NCBI GenBank assembly: GCA_022113835.1
Contig: JAILWY010000006.1
Location: 5,084,001-5,148,000 of the forward strand
Direction of reading: 5' to 3'
DNA length: 64,000 nt
DNA from: Atopsyche davidsoni
Lineage: Eukaryota; Arthropoda; Insecta; Trichoptera; Hydrobiosidae
The translations under genes and the position numbers were made by a program. Shown here in pieces: positions 25,301 to 38,300 of this stretch; within the stretch, counting starts at the first letter, position 1, and every line of letters starts with the position of its first letter. The notes beneath the pieces were generated by a model. That model worked only from the letters and a program-made list of their open reading frames with translations, was not told the DNA's origin and ran no database searches.

Positions 25301-28300
25301 ATATTAGTAATAATATAATAAACCCGTAATGGGTAATAAATACGCATCTGATTGACCAATCCATAAAATAGATATAAGTATTTACTACACATAACTATAA
25401 CGTGTATTAAAATGTTCAATCCAAAAAAAAAGTATATTTAAAATTAACTGATTCGAGTTCAATAGAAAAAAAAAACCAAACATAAACATCCGTGATTTAA
25501 TATGCAACGAAATAAGTCACCAATATTCAATTAAAACAGATTTTATTTAAAATGTATTGATGCTGATTATACAATATTAAGAGCATATTGCATACGTGCA
25601 ACGCATTTACTTAAAAATATTGATGTTAAAAATTATTACAAATACACAAGATTTACAATATATGTGTAACAAGTTATGCATCTGATGATGACCTAGTCAT
25701 TTGATCGAAACTAGTAATGCAAAAAATTAATAAACTCAAAGTGAAGACAAAATACAAAGGTACTTTAATCATTATATGTGTAACAAAATGTAAATATTTA
25801 TTATTTTAATTTTATGGAATATTTACCTTGAATAGGTCCCAGTCGAACTTTTCATAGGTAGGTGCGTTGAAGACATCCAGCAGGTCGGACTCCAGGATGG
25901 GACCAGCCGTGGTCGCAGCCTCGCTCAGCGCGGGTAGGCAGCTCGCCAGCACCGCGCCTGGGAACAGCACATGCATTGCAGTACGTGTCTACCCCCGATG
26001 AAGCAAATAAGCCAGAGTGGAAACAGTCCTGGCACTATGACCGTATCAAAATTAGTGATACATTTCACGGTCTTTAAATGTTCAATATACCTTGGAAGAT
26101 TATACCAAGTACGTCGTGGATATTGCATGCACAGTTTCCGGTCAACACAAAGTGACAAAGCAGAAAGCACATACAAAAAAACGCTATCGCCATAATTTTT
26201 AATTAGATGCCAATCAATTGATAATAAAATATATGTTAATAATTTTCATTTCTCGAAGACGACCTCGCCAGTGGGGCCGAAACGTTGGAACACCAAAAAG
26301 GATGAATTATTTATAACGGTCTCCAAAATTTGCGAACACGTTTTATTTGAAGTTTGTCTTTTTTAATTTATAGCACCTTTTTACTAACTAAAGATATAAG
26401 TGAAATTATTGCATATGGACACAAACGTTTTTAAGGTTTCAGTTTTATTAATGTATAAAATGACACGAATTGAGATGATTAATGGCTTACATAATTTTTG
26501 AGAAAAACGCATTTTTTAGAACAACAAAAAATTTTCTAAATATAATATTACATTTTATATTATCATTTTTTGTGAAAGTTTAAATATTTACGTACCGTAA
26601 TGAATAGTGCTGGACAACTAAATAAATAGTATTTCAGATTAGTTGTTTAATGATATTATATGCAAAGCTTTTTCCCAATATTTCACACGTGAAACTTAGA
26701 GTACACACAAAAAAGTGTTAAATTGCTTAATAAGTAAATTGACTAAGTTTTGACCAAAAAAAAAAAACAACTTGTTCGAAAGCAGTTATTGTTACCATCT
26801 AGAAATTTAGAAACTGAATTTTTATATATCAGTAAAATAATAAAAGTAATCATTGGTACAACAAACATGAAGTCAGATGACTAAGAGATAACGACCATCA
26901 AATATGGAGAATCGTAAATCAATTCATTCTGAACTACGATCTTTCAGGAGTTCGGAACTAGCTTTGTTAATGTTCCAACATTATCAAGTTTATGTTAACA
27001 TAAATATATTGAAGTGTGTACAATCTACTATAGGTTCAGTTTATTATATATAAGCAGTTTATATATAATCGAAAGTCTCGTTCTAGGCAAGGAATGGGGA
27101 ACCACAGCCAGCAGGCAGGCTCAGGATTTATTAATCAAGGATTTTTCCCAATGTGAGTGAAAGCTGATTGGTGTACATCAAATGTAAGCCTTTTCACATA
27201 AATTTATAATTCAATAATTTTGAAAGAAAGTACATGACGGAGGATGTTTCCACTTTTTATTTAATAACCAACATGCAGGGTTCCGTACGCTTATTACAAT
27301 GAGCAAATTACAATGAATTAGAGGCAATGATTGTCAGTATTATTTTAATGACCAATGAGTAGCTAATCGGGTATTCTATACAATTACTATTTTAAACGAT
27401 TCTATACAGATGAAGCATGAATCTTACATTCTTAAATAATTTAGTACTGAGTAGTATTGGTGTAGGATGCGGTGCTCCGCACGAAGCATGAAGTCAGTCA
27501 GAACCTGTGTGACGACTTTGCGATTGGCGACCCGAGACATTTGAACATTAAAACGGTCCATTTGTTTATCTCCACGACAGGCCGGGGTCCAGTCTTACTC
27601 TACAACAGTGCTTCTCAAAGTGGTCCCTACGGACCCCATGGGGTCCCTGGGATCATTCAGGGGGTCCTTAGATAATTAAAATCGATTTAGGGGTCCCTGA
27701 ACAACGTCAGGGGGTCTGCGCAAGGTTTAATATAAAATAAAAAAATTGTGATACATTTTTATTAATATGGAAGTTAAAATAAATAACAATAAATGCACTA
27801 TTAGCGATTTTTACGTCTTAAGTAAAATATAAATATAGACAGGTGCATAAAATACAAGTAATAACACGCATCGCGGTGAGTCGGTAGATTAATACAGGAA
27901 CGCAATAGAGTCGATACTTGCACCAACTAGTCTATAATATGTATTTATGTAGTTTTTCATCCAGGATCCGTAGGCAAGTTTGACTATGAAAGGGGGTCCA
28001 TGGGCAAGTTTTGACTATGAACGGGGGTCCGTAGGCAAGTTTTGACTATGAAAGGGAGTCCATGGGCAAGTTATGACTATGAAAGGGGGTCCGTAGGCAA
28101 GTTTTGACTATGAAAGGGGGTCCGTGGGCCAAAAGCGTTTGAGTCCCACTGCTCTAGCACCACAGCCGCACGTATCCGACTTCGTAGTGTTGCGAGGCTG
28201 TCTATTGACGCTAAGGGTTTCTGAGAATTCGACCGATGTACGGAAATCCCTTTTATAGTATGATTATATCCGTCACGTCTTCTTGTACACAAATAGTCGA

Positions 28301-31300
28301 TAAAATAAATAATAAGTAATGAATCAGAAAAACCAAAACTATGTGTTTTAAAATATCAGGTTTGATTGTTTATAAGGCTCTTATCATGGGTGTAATCTTA
28401 TCTTAGCCACGCAAAATCCGCATTGAATAGATATTTACAATACCATAAACTAACGTAAGTTAATAAAATTTTCTTTGAAGAAAATTAAACCAAGTCGAGG
28501 AGTCAGTGTAGTATCGAGTTCGCGAAGCCCTCACTAGAGGCTACGCTTCCAGCCACAGAACTAATAAGCCTATCATTAAATTTGCTCCAATAATATTATT
28601 ATTTTATGATGTTCTCAAATGCATACTAAAAATTTTGTGGCTAATAAAATTAAGATAATTTGTTCATTACAAATGACGGAGAGCGAAATCGACTAGTCCG
28701 GAAAAGCACAATTTGGACAACGAGTGTACACCGCTGACAGTACATTGATAAATTATATAATAATTTGATAATTTTTAGCAGTAATGAATTGAAATACTAC
28801 TACTTTTATATTGAACATATTAAATAAAATTTAGCATTAGAATGAGTCTTATATTACTGAAAAAGGATCATCATCAACTACCCAGTCATAAAAATAACTC
28901 ATTGAGTATTTTCCATACCCTGACTGAAAGTTCAATGAACTGACCAATAATCAAAGCATTTTAAACAGTTTCATTGGGAAAGAGAAGAGTTTTATGAATA
29001 TTAAAGGTTTGTGAATACTAAAGATGCCTCATATTATATATTTATTGAATTATCCAACCTGTATCTAGCACGAGAAGTCAACTCTGTCCTACTCAGGCAA
29101 GCTGCTTGTTTGTTGATAGTGTTTTAGTCAGTAAAAGTATTTTTACTATTTCTTTTATTATTTTTACATTTAATAGCAGTAGGTTATTTCTTTGAAGACA
29201 TATCGGTATTTTATGTATGTTAAGGTTATATCAAGCAATTAATATTATTTTTTAATCTTTTTTAACATAGGTTTGACAATGAAAATTTATTAGGTGTTTG
29301 TGAATGTGTTGATTTATAAAATTGACGTACATTTCGTATCACACTGAATCATTTGAAATTGTGAACATAAACAAATTTCTACATTGAAAATAAATTATAT
29401 ATTTGTAAAAAATATATATAAAGACACCTCAAGGAGTTCTGCAAAAATACAAGATTGGACAGAATGGATTTGGGTGTCTGTCGCCGACCGGTAAAAAACC
29501 ACTTTAAACACCGGTTGTGAAGCATCAAAAATTGACCGTGAAACGGCGACATTCACGAGTTGAAATGTAGAAAAGGTTATTTAATAAATAATTATGGCAT
29601 ATCGTTTTTATTATAATATCAGATCAGAATTTTGTGTGGAGACTACGTGGTGAGTAAAGAGCTATACATTCACTCAATTCTATAATGTAATCAGTCATCA
29701 ATACCAAGTCAATGATCGCCTGTGAGCTGCAAAAGGAGCAGTGTAAAGTTAAATGCTGGATGTAAGATCCTCTGCCATGTCCAGGTTCGATCGGCGACAT
29801 TATATTTATAGGCATCAGAGAAAATTTATACTACTGATAAATTAGAGGCTTTCGGCTGCCTTGGAAATTACCCGTACACAATTACACATACTTAATGAAT
29901 AGTTATATTTTAGATGTTATCTGAAGAAGTCGTGGTTAGAATTGCTCAGCTGGGCTGCGTTTCTATGGAACAGGTTCATGCTTGTGTTTCCCGAAGATCA
30001 AATCACCAAGGATAACCGCAGATTAAAAAAAAAAACATAAAAAATATGTACAAAAGTCACGACCAGCTGGCATATTCCCGGTACAATAGATAAGTTGCTT
30101 TTTATAGTAAAAATAATAATAGGTTACAGTGTGGGCACGTATAATACACAATAATAACTTACAAACATATTTTTTGCATTGCTTGAGCTTATGGCGTCTT
30201 ATGATTTTATTCCAACAAATATTGTAATATTACGTAATTTATTATCGAATAAAATAAAATACCACGATTAAATTTGATGCCCAATAAATATCTCTAATAG
30301 CATTAAAAGCTTTATATAGAAATAGCTGTTGATCATAAAATATATTATTACATCTGAAAAACGTGTAGGTTCTGATTAAATATGCAAAATACAGAATAAA
30401 ATTAAATATATATTTTGGATTTTAAAAAACACAAAAAAATATAAACTGAATATTACCAAATCCTTCGGTGACACGATAAAATTCAGAAGTTAAATTATAC
30501 TTATAAAAATATTTAAAATAATTACGGAGGCTACTGCTTGTATATATTTTTATTTATTTATAACACCTTAAAAAATTAAATTATTAGGAATTTTCCATCA
30601 TTGAGTCTTCGATGGAGTGGAGTAGGTAAATACCGAACCGATACTTCGCCTAGTCAAAAATGCTATAAACATCAGCATTCAATGTAATTTCTAAATAAAT
30701 AATAATATATTATTCAATTACTTCGCGTCATTAATTTACATCTTTACAGACACTCGCTGAATTCAGTAAATCGCATGTAGCCTTGAATTTTGGCAAAATA
30801 AACGCTTATATTCACAAATGGTGTAAATATTAAAAAAAATAATTTAATGATAAAAATATAAAAGGATAAGCCATGGGTCAAGTGCGAATTGAATACAGTT
30901 TTCTGTGAACGGATCGTATATTAATTGCGGTGCCTAGAAGCAAAAAAAATCGGCACTTTTATTTTAAATATTTTAGTAATTTATGTATTTTTTTTCATCA
31001 GAACATATACTTAAGGGATATGAATTAATAAAAATTATATATAAAATTCATAAATAAAAGAGTTTAGATTTAAAACTCACAGCACGCCATTGAGTGACAT
31101 AATATACAGTATCATTATGTTTATCTCTAGTCAACTCAATTTGGTTGATTCACACATGAAACGACGAGAAAAATCCTCGAAATTGTCACAATAATAACAT
31201 CGCCCCGAGCAAAATATTTTATTAGCAAATTTAGTCTTCGATTTTGCTAATGACTGATTCGACAAACGTTTTGTCACATGCGCAGGATTCCCGACCACCT

Positions 31301-32467
31301 GTGTCGATGATGGTTTCTGGGATGTTGAGCCGCATTGTTTTCGTCATCGTATTATTCTGTGACTTTCGGGTACGCCTGTGGAAAAGTCATCCCACTCGGT
31401 TTCCATAAATGACTCGCGCTTGTGTAGTCCAAATGTCAGATATTAATTTAAAGACAAAAACTAAATGACGAAGCAACATTTAATTAGCATCCATTCACCT
31501 AACTGATCAATTATTTTGGAGACAAAAAGTGGCGGGCATAACCTGAAATTGCATCTTATGATCTGACACCATTTAAGAAAAAAAATAGCAAATAGTGTGT
31601 AGGTACTCATGAATTCTACTTCTTTCGATAGTGGTTAACTTATGCGGTAATAAAATATTAAATTAAGTTTTTCAATCAAGCAAAGAATTCTGCACCCAAA
31701 TTGGCAAAACCATCACATAGAAGAAAAAAAAAATTTTAATGCAGAATACATTAGCACAAGACCCAGTGAAGTCGATGCAAAAAAACACTAAATAAATTAT
31801 ATCAATGACATCCACATTGTAAAAAACGTTAATTTATAAAACATAGTTGATGCTATTTTTTGGTACCTGAAAAATTCAGATTAAAGTTTTATTTTAATTT
31901 TGTTGAAATAACCACATTTTAATATACTCGTACTGTAGGTAGTGCTTCAAAATTTAATTAGTTTTTGATAGTAAAATTTCAGTCGACATTTCGATCACAT
32001 ACGCGACCCTTACTTAGATTTATTAATATTAAATTAAGCCGAATAAGCTACGATTGCATAAAAATAAAATCTACAACTTATACACCAACTATTAGTTGTG
32101 CAATTTTATATAATTTTTCATGATTTTTTTGTTATAAATAAAGTTGGAATTAAAGTTATCTCTAAATAACAATTTAGTATTAATAGTGATATTTAGGTTA
32201 TAATTCAAAGTAATACGTATTTACAAGAATCTGAGAATTCATTTTCATTACTTTTATTGTTGCACTTGTGGATTCTCGTCGAGTAAAATGCTAAAAAAAT
32301 CAACAAGCGAATGCTAATAAAATAGATATTTGTGTGCACATAAATAATAATTAATCACGTTTGTAATGAACTACAAACATCAGCACTGTTCAAGGGCAAG
32401 AAATAACAACAAAATCAACAGAGATAATTTATCACTCACCCAAAACACAAACTAAAATCTTCATCAT
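16157..32467 (-). CDS. serpin-3: Secreted inhibitory serpin, serpin-3/Spn27A type (8 exons, about 446 aa)
   Basis: Exons on the minus strand: 32467-32440, 25957-25827, 24980-24798, 24197-23981, 19690-19479, 17658-17473, 16936-16786 and 16389-16157. All have GT/AG borders and compatible phases. The protein begins MMKILVCVLGAVLASCLPAL (signal peptide, likely cleaved after about SEA). The serpin fold shows NVLVSPICLKMALATMFYAA, NDWIKDVTNNNIDHLV (with NxW...T..I), TSVYFRGKWVKQF, LKMPYQGGRLAMTLILPN, VVLPKFQFTFE, HKLHVSNIIQKTAIELNE and FIANKPFLFFI. Possible N-glycosylation sites are NAT and NET. The hinge ELGSEASSVT (P17-P8) is inhibitory in type. Counting on gives P2-P2' Asn-Lys|Phe-Gly, with P1 Lys near residue 376. 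From family knowledge, NKFG loops belong to lepidopteran serpin-3 and fly Spn27A, which block prophenoloxidase-activating proteases in haemolymph. Orthology and target are inferences from this loop. Confidence 0.9.
18769..18919. repeat. Snap-back hairpin element (about 69-bp arms) in serpin intron 5
   Basis: Left arm 18769-18837 and right arm 18851-18919 are reverse complements with about two mismatches and a short loop around GTTAAC. The inner arm carries AATAAACTCACTGTGAAGAT, which is close to AATAAACTCAAAGTGAAGAC at about 25.73 kb. This suggests a mobile repeat, inverted onto itself, sharing an end with that element. It has no coding capacity. Confidence 0.85.
21780..21895 (+). repeat. Possible tRNA-derived SINE head fragment
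   Basis: A GC-rich patch in an AT-rich intron with a tRNA-like layout. GCGTCAGACTAATGCGCTCG resembles a degenerate A-box region, and CGGCTTGACCCCGGCT resembles a B-box (GGTTCGANNCC) at suitable distance. No full cloverleaf could be drawn, so it is not a functional tRNA gene. The 3' boundary is unclear. Confidence 0.3.
22729..22959. mobile_element. Short non-autonomous hAT-like element
   Basis: The terminal inverted repeats are AAGGGGTGGTCAAC at the left and GTTGGCCACCCCTG at the right (12 of 14 positions complementary). They are flanked by degenerate 8-bp target duplications GTCTAGTG (22721-22728) and GTCCAGTA (22960-22967). A CAGGGGTGGCCAAC-type end plus 8-bp duplications is characteristic of hAT transposons. 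At 231 bp it has no transposase. Confidence 0.65.
25150..25312. repeat. Perfect-arm snap-back hairpin in serpin intron 2
   Basis: Left arm 25150-25210 and right arm 25252-25312 are exact reverse complements over 61 bp, with a loop of about 41 nt. The motif AAGTATTTACTA occurs just left of the element (about 25140) and again at about 25376, possibly a duplicated flank. It is transcribed within the serpin intron and would fold into long dsRNA in the pre-mRNA. It has no coding content. Confidence 0.88.
25683..25765 (+). repeat. Interspersed repeat R2 with GATGATGACC...CGAAAC core
   Basis: CTGATGATGACCTAGTCATT is followed by TGATCGAAACTAGTAATGC and an A-rich stretch ending AATAAACTCAAAGTGAAGAC. 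TGAC-CTA-GTCA forms a small stem. The 3' part matches the arms of the hairpin at 18.8 kb. The class is unknown. Related CGAAAC-core sequences occur at 26255-26290 and about 55720. Confidence 0.5.
27606..28151. mobile_element. Non-autonomous hAT-like element with internal minisatellite
   Basis: The left end is CAGTGCTTCTCAAAG and the right end is TTTGAGTCCCACTG, imperfect inverted repeats of the CAGNG..CTCAAA hAT type. The flanking 8-bp duplications are CTCTACAA (27598-27605) and CTCTAGCA (28152-28159), 6 of 8 identical. GGGGTCC and its complement recur near both ends. The right half is a tandem array of 31-bp units. No transposase frame is present. Confidence 0.7.
27964..28133 (+). repeat. 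31-bp tandem repeat, about 5.5 copies
   Basis: Units follow GGGGGTCCRTRGGCAAGTTT plus TGACTATGAAA with a few substitutions per copy. The last unit is cut off as it runs into the right end of the hAT-like element (GGGGGTCCGTGGGCC). The array is therefore built from the element's subterminal sequence. Confidence 0.85.
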
Positions 32468-32560
32468 TTTTCCTGTTGTACAGCTTGATCCAACTTGATT
32501 ATTCTCAGTGCAGTGATTATTTTTTTCTAATCACAGAGGTTTTTAAACTAAAACAACATA
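32468..32560 (-). promoter_or_regulatory. Putative core promoter and 5' UTR of the serpin-3-like gene
   Basis: Upstream of the ATG on the minus strand there is a TTTAAA box (32547-32542). About 30 nt below it is AATCACTGCAC (around 32510-32518), which resembles an initiator. That would give a 5' UTR of about 45-50 nt. The spacing is right for a TATA/Inr pair, but both motifs are weak and common in AT-rich DNA. Confidence 0.35.
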
Positions 32561-33410
32561 TCTACCGAAATACTTGACACAGTACTCGCAGCAAATTTTC
32601 CACGGAAATCGCGGTGACGAGTGAAACGCCGCCACAAACCGCGGCCGGGAAAATATGAATGCAGTTTTTTTGATTTGATTTGTGATGTTAGTGTAATGGC
32701 CTGCGATGCTTTTCAGCGACCAGCCAATACGAGCAAGTGTGTAAAACTGGCGGCCGCGACTGCCTCTTCGTCTGCTCTCCGCTTCCGGTCTATGGCGCGG
32801 ATTTAATTGCTGTGCCGCTGTCGTCCATTAATAATCCGCCCGCTTGATAAAAATAAGCACTTAATTAAAAATATTTAACGTTTTATTTATTTTTCTCTAG
32901 ATATTTACCGACTCAATTATTAATCTAGAATCAAAGTATTACTAGTTAATTATATTTAATTTTCGGTCTAAATTTTTTATCTTTCAAAGCAAAGCTGTAA
33001 CAATGTTTTTTCTTTGAATTTTGTTTGAAAATTCTGTGTTCTGATTGATCGTATTTTTGCGCAAAGAAATCGGAGAAGATTACATTTTCTTCATTGTTTG
33101 AACAATTTTATTTTTATAGACAGCGTTTGGGATCAATATATTTTTTTAAATTTTATTTATTCCTAATTTATATAATTCAATAACAATATGAGTTAAATTT
33201 TTAAATTAAAAGAAATATGCATATATTACTACATTGTCTGTGACTGTTTGAACAGCCATATGCTTTATATTTAAAAACATAGACAGCTGCAGGGTCAGCT
33301 GTCTTTGACAGTTCTTCGTTTAATTGCTTTATCTTTAAAGAAACTAAAATATTAGTAAAGTAACTGTTGAATATATTAGTTATCCTTTTTAAATATTAAA
33401 TATATCAACC
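32561..33410. other. Divergent intergenic region between serpin-3-like gene and Dtd
   Basis: The two start codons, on opposite strands, are 944 bp apart. The serpin-proximal part (about 32600-32810) is GC-richer with several CpGs (GCGGCCGG, GCGGCCGCGA). The Dtd-proximal part is AT-rich. No coding frame is recognisable. It could hold a shared or two separate promoters. Confidence 0.5.
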
Positions 33411-35366
<1,956 letters not shown>

Positions 35367-38300
35367 ATAATTTAATAACGGTATTCACTAAGAAAAACTC
35401 AGAGTAACAAGCAAATAAAAATAATATAGTCATTACTTTTGTAATCTTAATTCACCATTTACCAACCTATATTAATTTACAGATTTATAAACCAATAGTT
35501 TGTTTTTTGGTGGACATTGCTACCTAGTGAAAAATTATTCAATAGCTTCTATCGATGCAATTTATCAATTTGCTGAAAACAACCATACCCAAAAAATATT
35601 AAAAAGAGTTCAAATTATGTGGTTCTATTAAAAATGTAAAAATATTGACTGCAGAAGGCAAATTAAAATAGCCAACAGCTTACAAGTGACACAAACAAAA
35701 GGATATATTAAAAAAGTAGATTGAAGTGAAGGCTACTGACAAAATAAACATAAATTTATTAACAGTCTAGAGTTATAAAATCCTGAAAGTTTGACAAAGA
35801 AAATTCTGATTCTGAAAACAATAATCATTTATTCACAAATATGAATTTAATATTTTTCACTGGTTATGTCAATTTGTCTTTATTCCGTTGATATTTATGA
35901 AAGCTCTATTTTATGCTATACCTTTTTGGTGTTACCGGTTGTACAGTTTGTCAATTTAATATTTGTGTAATATTAAATTGTACGTGTATTTAGCGTTCAA
36001 ATAATTTCCGTTTGCGAATAGTAGCTTACTAGTCCTATGAAGTACAGAATATGAGTGTAACTAATAAATATCTGTGAGATTACAATGACATTTAATAATA
36101 TTACGCATTTACCAGGTAGCTTTTCTTATTAATAATTTATATTATATATGTTTAAATATTATCAGTCCCCTTTATATTGTGAAGAAACATATCACAGTAC
36201 CTACCATAGGAATAACATAATTTAATTAATTAAATATATTAATGAAATTTATGAATAACATAATTTAATCAATTAAATGTTATTTATATATAAACATATT
36301 AATAACTTCAATTTATTAATAAGATTTGGTATAAAATAGTGGTTAAAGTCTTGCATTCCCTCCTTGCAAGTAGGGCTTGTTTTTTTGTAGAATGTAGTTT
36401 TAATTCCATAACTGAAAGATTATTTCAGTTTTTATTACAAACACGGTTTTAATATGAATTTTATTTTTCAAACAAAACAATGATCGATGTGTTATAAACT
36501 AGGAGAGAAATTTTTGTTGTTGTTGTGTGTACAATGACATTATTGTACAATATTTTTAAGAAAAGTGTAATTTGATTGTTAATATTCAATGTTATGATAA
36601 AATAATTTATTTGAAGAACAGTTTCTGATAAATTTAGAATTGCCTTTGTTCTTGTTATAAATACAGTTATATTTTTATCAAATCCACATTAATACAATAC
36701 AAATGTAGCTGTTAAGCAAACTGAAGTGTTAAACCCTCGGTCTATATCAGTAGTCTCCGCTTGATTCAGTTTACACAGACCAATCCGCTTCTCTACTGAG
36801 ATTATTTGTATACATCTAATGAAAGTAATTCCATACTCATTAATTACAATGGCACTAGACAAAAATATGATTATATTACTTAAAAAAGGGCACACTTTTG
36901 GAGTCCAAGGGCATCCCTAAAATTTTCTATAATCTCCACGGCCCACCCAATTATATTTCAGTCAAAGATACTCATATTCACTGTCTCTAGTGAAAAGCCC
37001 CAATTTTTGTGCATCAACACAGTCACATAAAGCCTGTAAACCACTTTTTGTGGATCCCCGCTCTAATAAACAATTCTGTCAACAAAATAAATCTTAATGA
37101 TATCAGAACAGAGAGTATAACTTTGAATTTCAATATCTGTATTTAATGTTCAAAAGGTCATGTCTATATTTTGGTATAAAAATTATTTTTATTGCATCAG
37201 CTACGCACAGCTGTCTGCGGCTAATGGCGTGGAGATCATCTAGGCACCTGGTCTGCCGTTGCCTAGCAATTTTGCGTTGATTGTATTTTAGAGACATTCA
37301 CTTATTTATATATATTTTATTATTTAGTTATGATGAATTAAAGTCTATAAATTAATTTAAAAAAATTGCATTTACTCAGTAACTGAGCAAAATATTTGGA
37401 CTCAAAATTTAAAAAAAAACTGACATGTCCATTATTGTTAAATGAGGTATTGTTGTAAAAGTGAGTTTGGATGTATGGAATCAGCTGTTTTTTGTCTGAT
37501 GCTGATGGGTACCTGCCTGTAGGTACGGGACTGTTGGTAATTTACCATGCCCATCGGCCCACGAGACCATGTGTGGATTGTGAAACGTATAACTGTCTCA
37601 TATATCAAATGTTTGTATCTATATGTAGTAATGTTCAAATTTTTGGTATAAATCATTACAAAAGGAATGGAAATTATTTTTTTTAAGATAGACAATATTT
37701 TTGACATGCTCAATGAACCACTACATTAGGCAATAGTCATTGCAATAAATTGTTTAAATCTCAAACGAGAACTAGTTTTAAAAAAAATTGTTGTTCTTGG
37801 GTGCCTTAATTACATAAATTAAAAATTTTAGTTGCTTATTTAAGAACTATTTTAATAACTTTTTGTTATTTTTCTATTATCTCTCGTCCTTAATAATATA
37901 TAAATTTCTTATATTAATAGATACTTCCATTGAAACCCAGCTGAATAATAATTATAATAGTATTTATAAGCTTTGTAAAGACCATCAACTGCTGTAACCA
38001 CCCGAAAAGGGTAAAAATAAATAAAATAATTTAATTTTAAGATGTCATATTGAAATTATTATACTACTAATATTATTATTTTCAATTCTTTATGTTTCAC
38101 TGAGAACATAATACTTTCGATAAATTAATATAAAATAACATTTGATGTTTGCATAATTGAACAAACACTGCTCGAACAGTTATATAAATTGAACTTTGTT
38201 TTGATAATATTTTTTTTACTATTTATTAAATCCATATGCTATAAATGTGATATTTAATAAGTAATAATTTTTAGAGATACATGCAAATATTTTTCAAGTC

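Larger units (their letters stand above)
25958..32439. other. Serpin intron 1 (about 6.5 kb)
   Basis: A large AT-rich intron separates the 28-nt signal-peptide exon from exon 2. It contains a CGAAAC-core repeat near 26.26 kb (GAAGACGACCTCGCCAGTGG then GGCCGAAACGTTGG), the hAT-like element at 27.6-28.15 kb and other non-coding DNA. A long first intron often carries regulatory elements, but I could not identify any with confidence. Confidence 0.6.

Noticed and set aside
25683..25725. Hammerhead-ribozyme-like CTGATGA...GAAAC
   Set aside because: The boxes are present, but GAAA does not directly follow a stem II and there is no room for stem III before the flanking ATGCA. The canonical fold cannot form.
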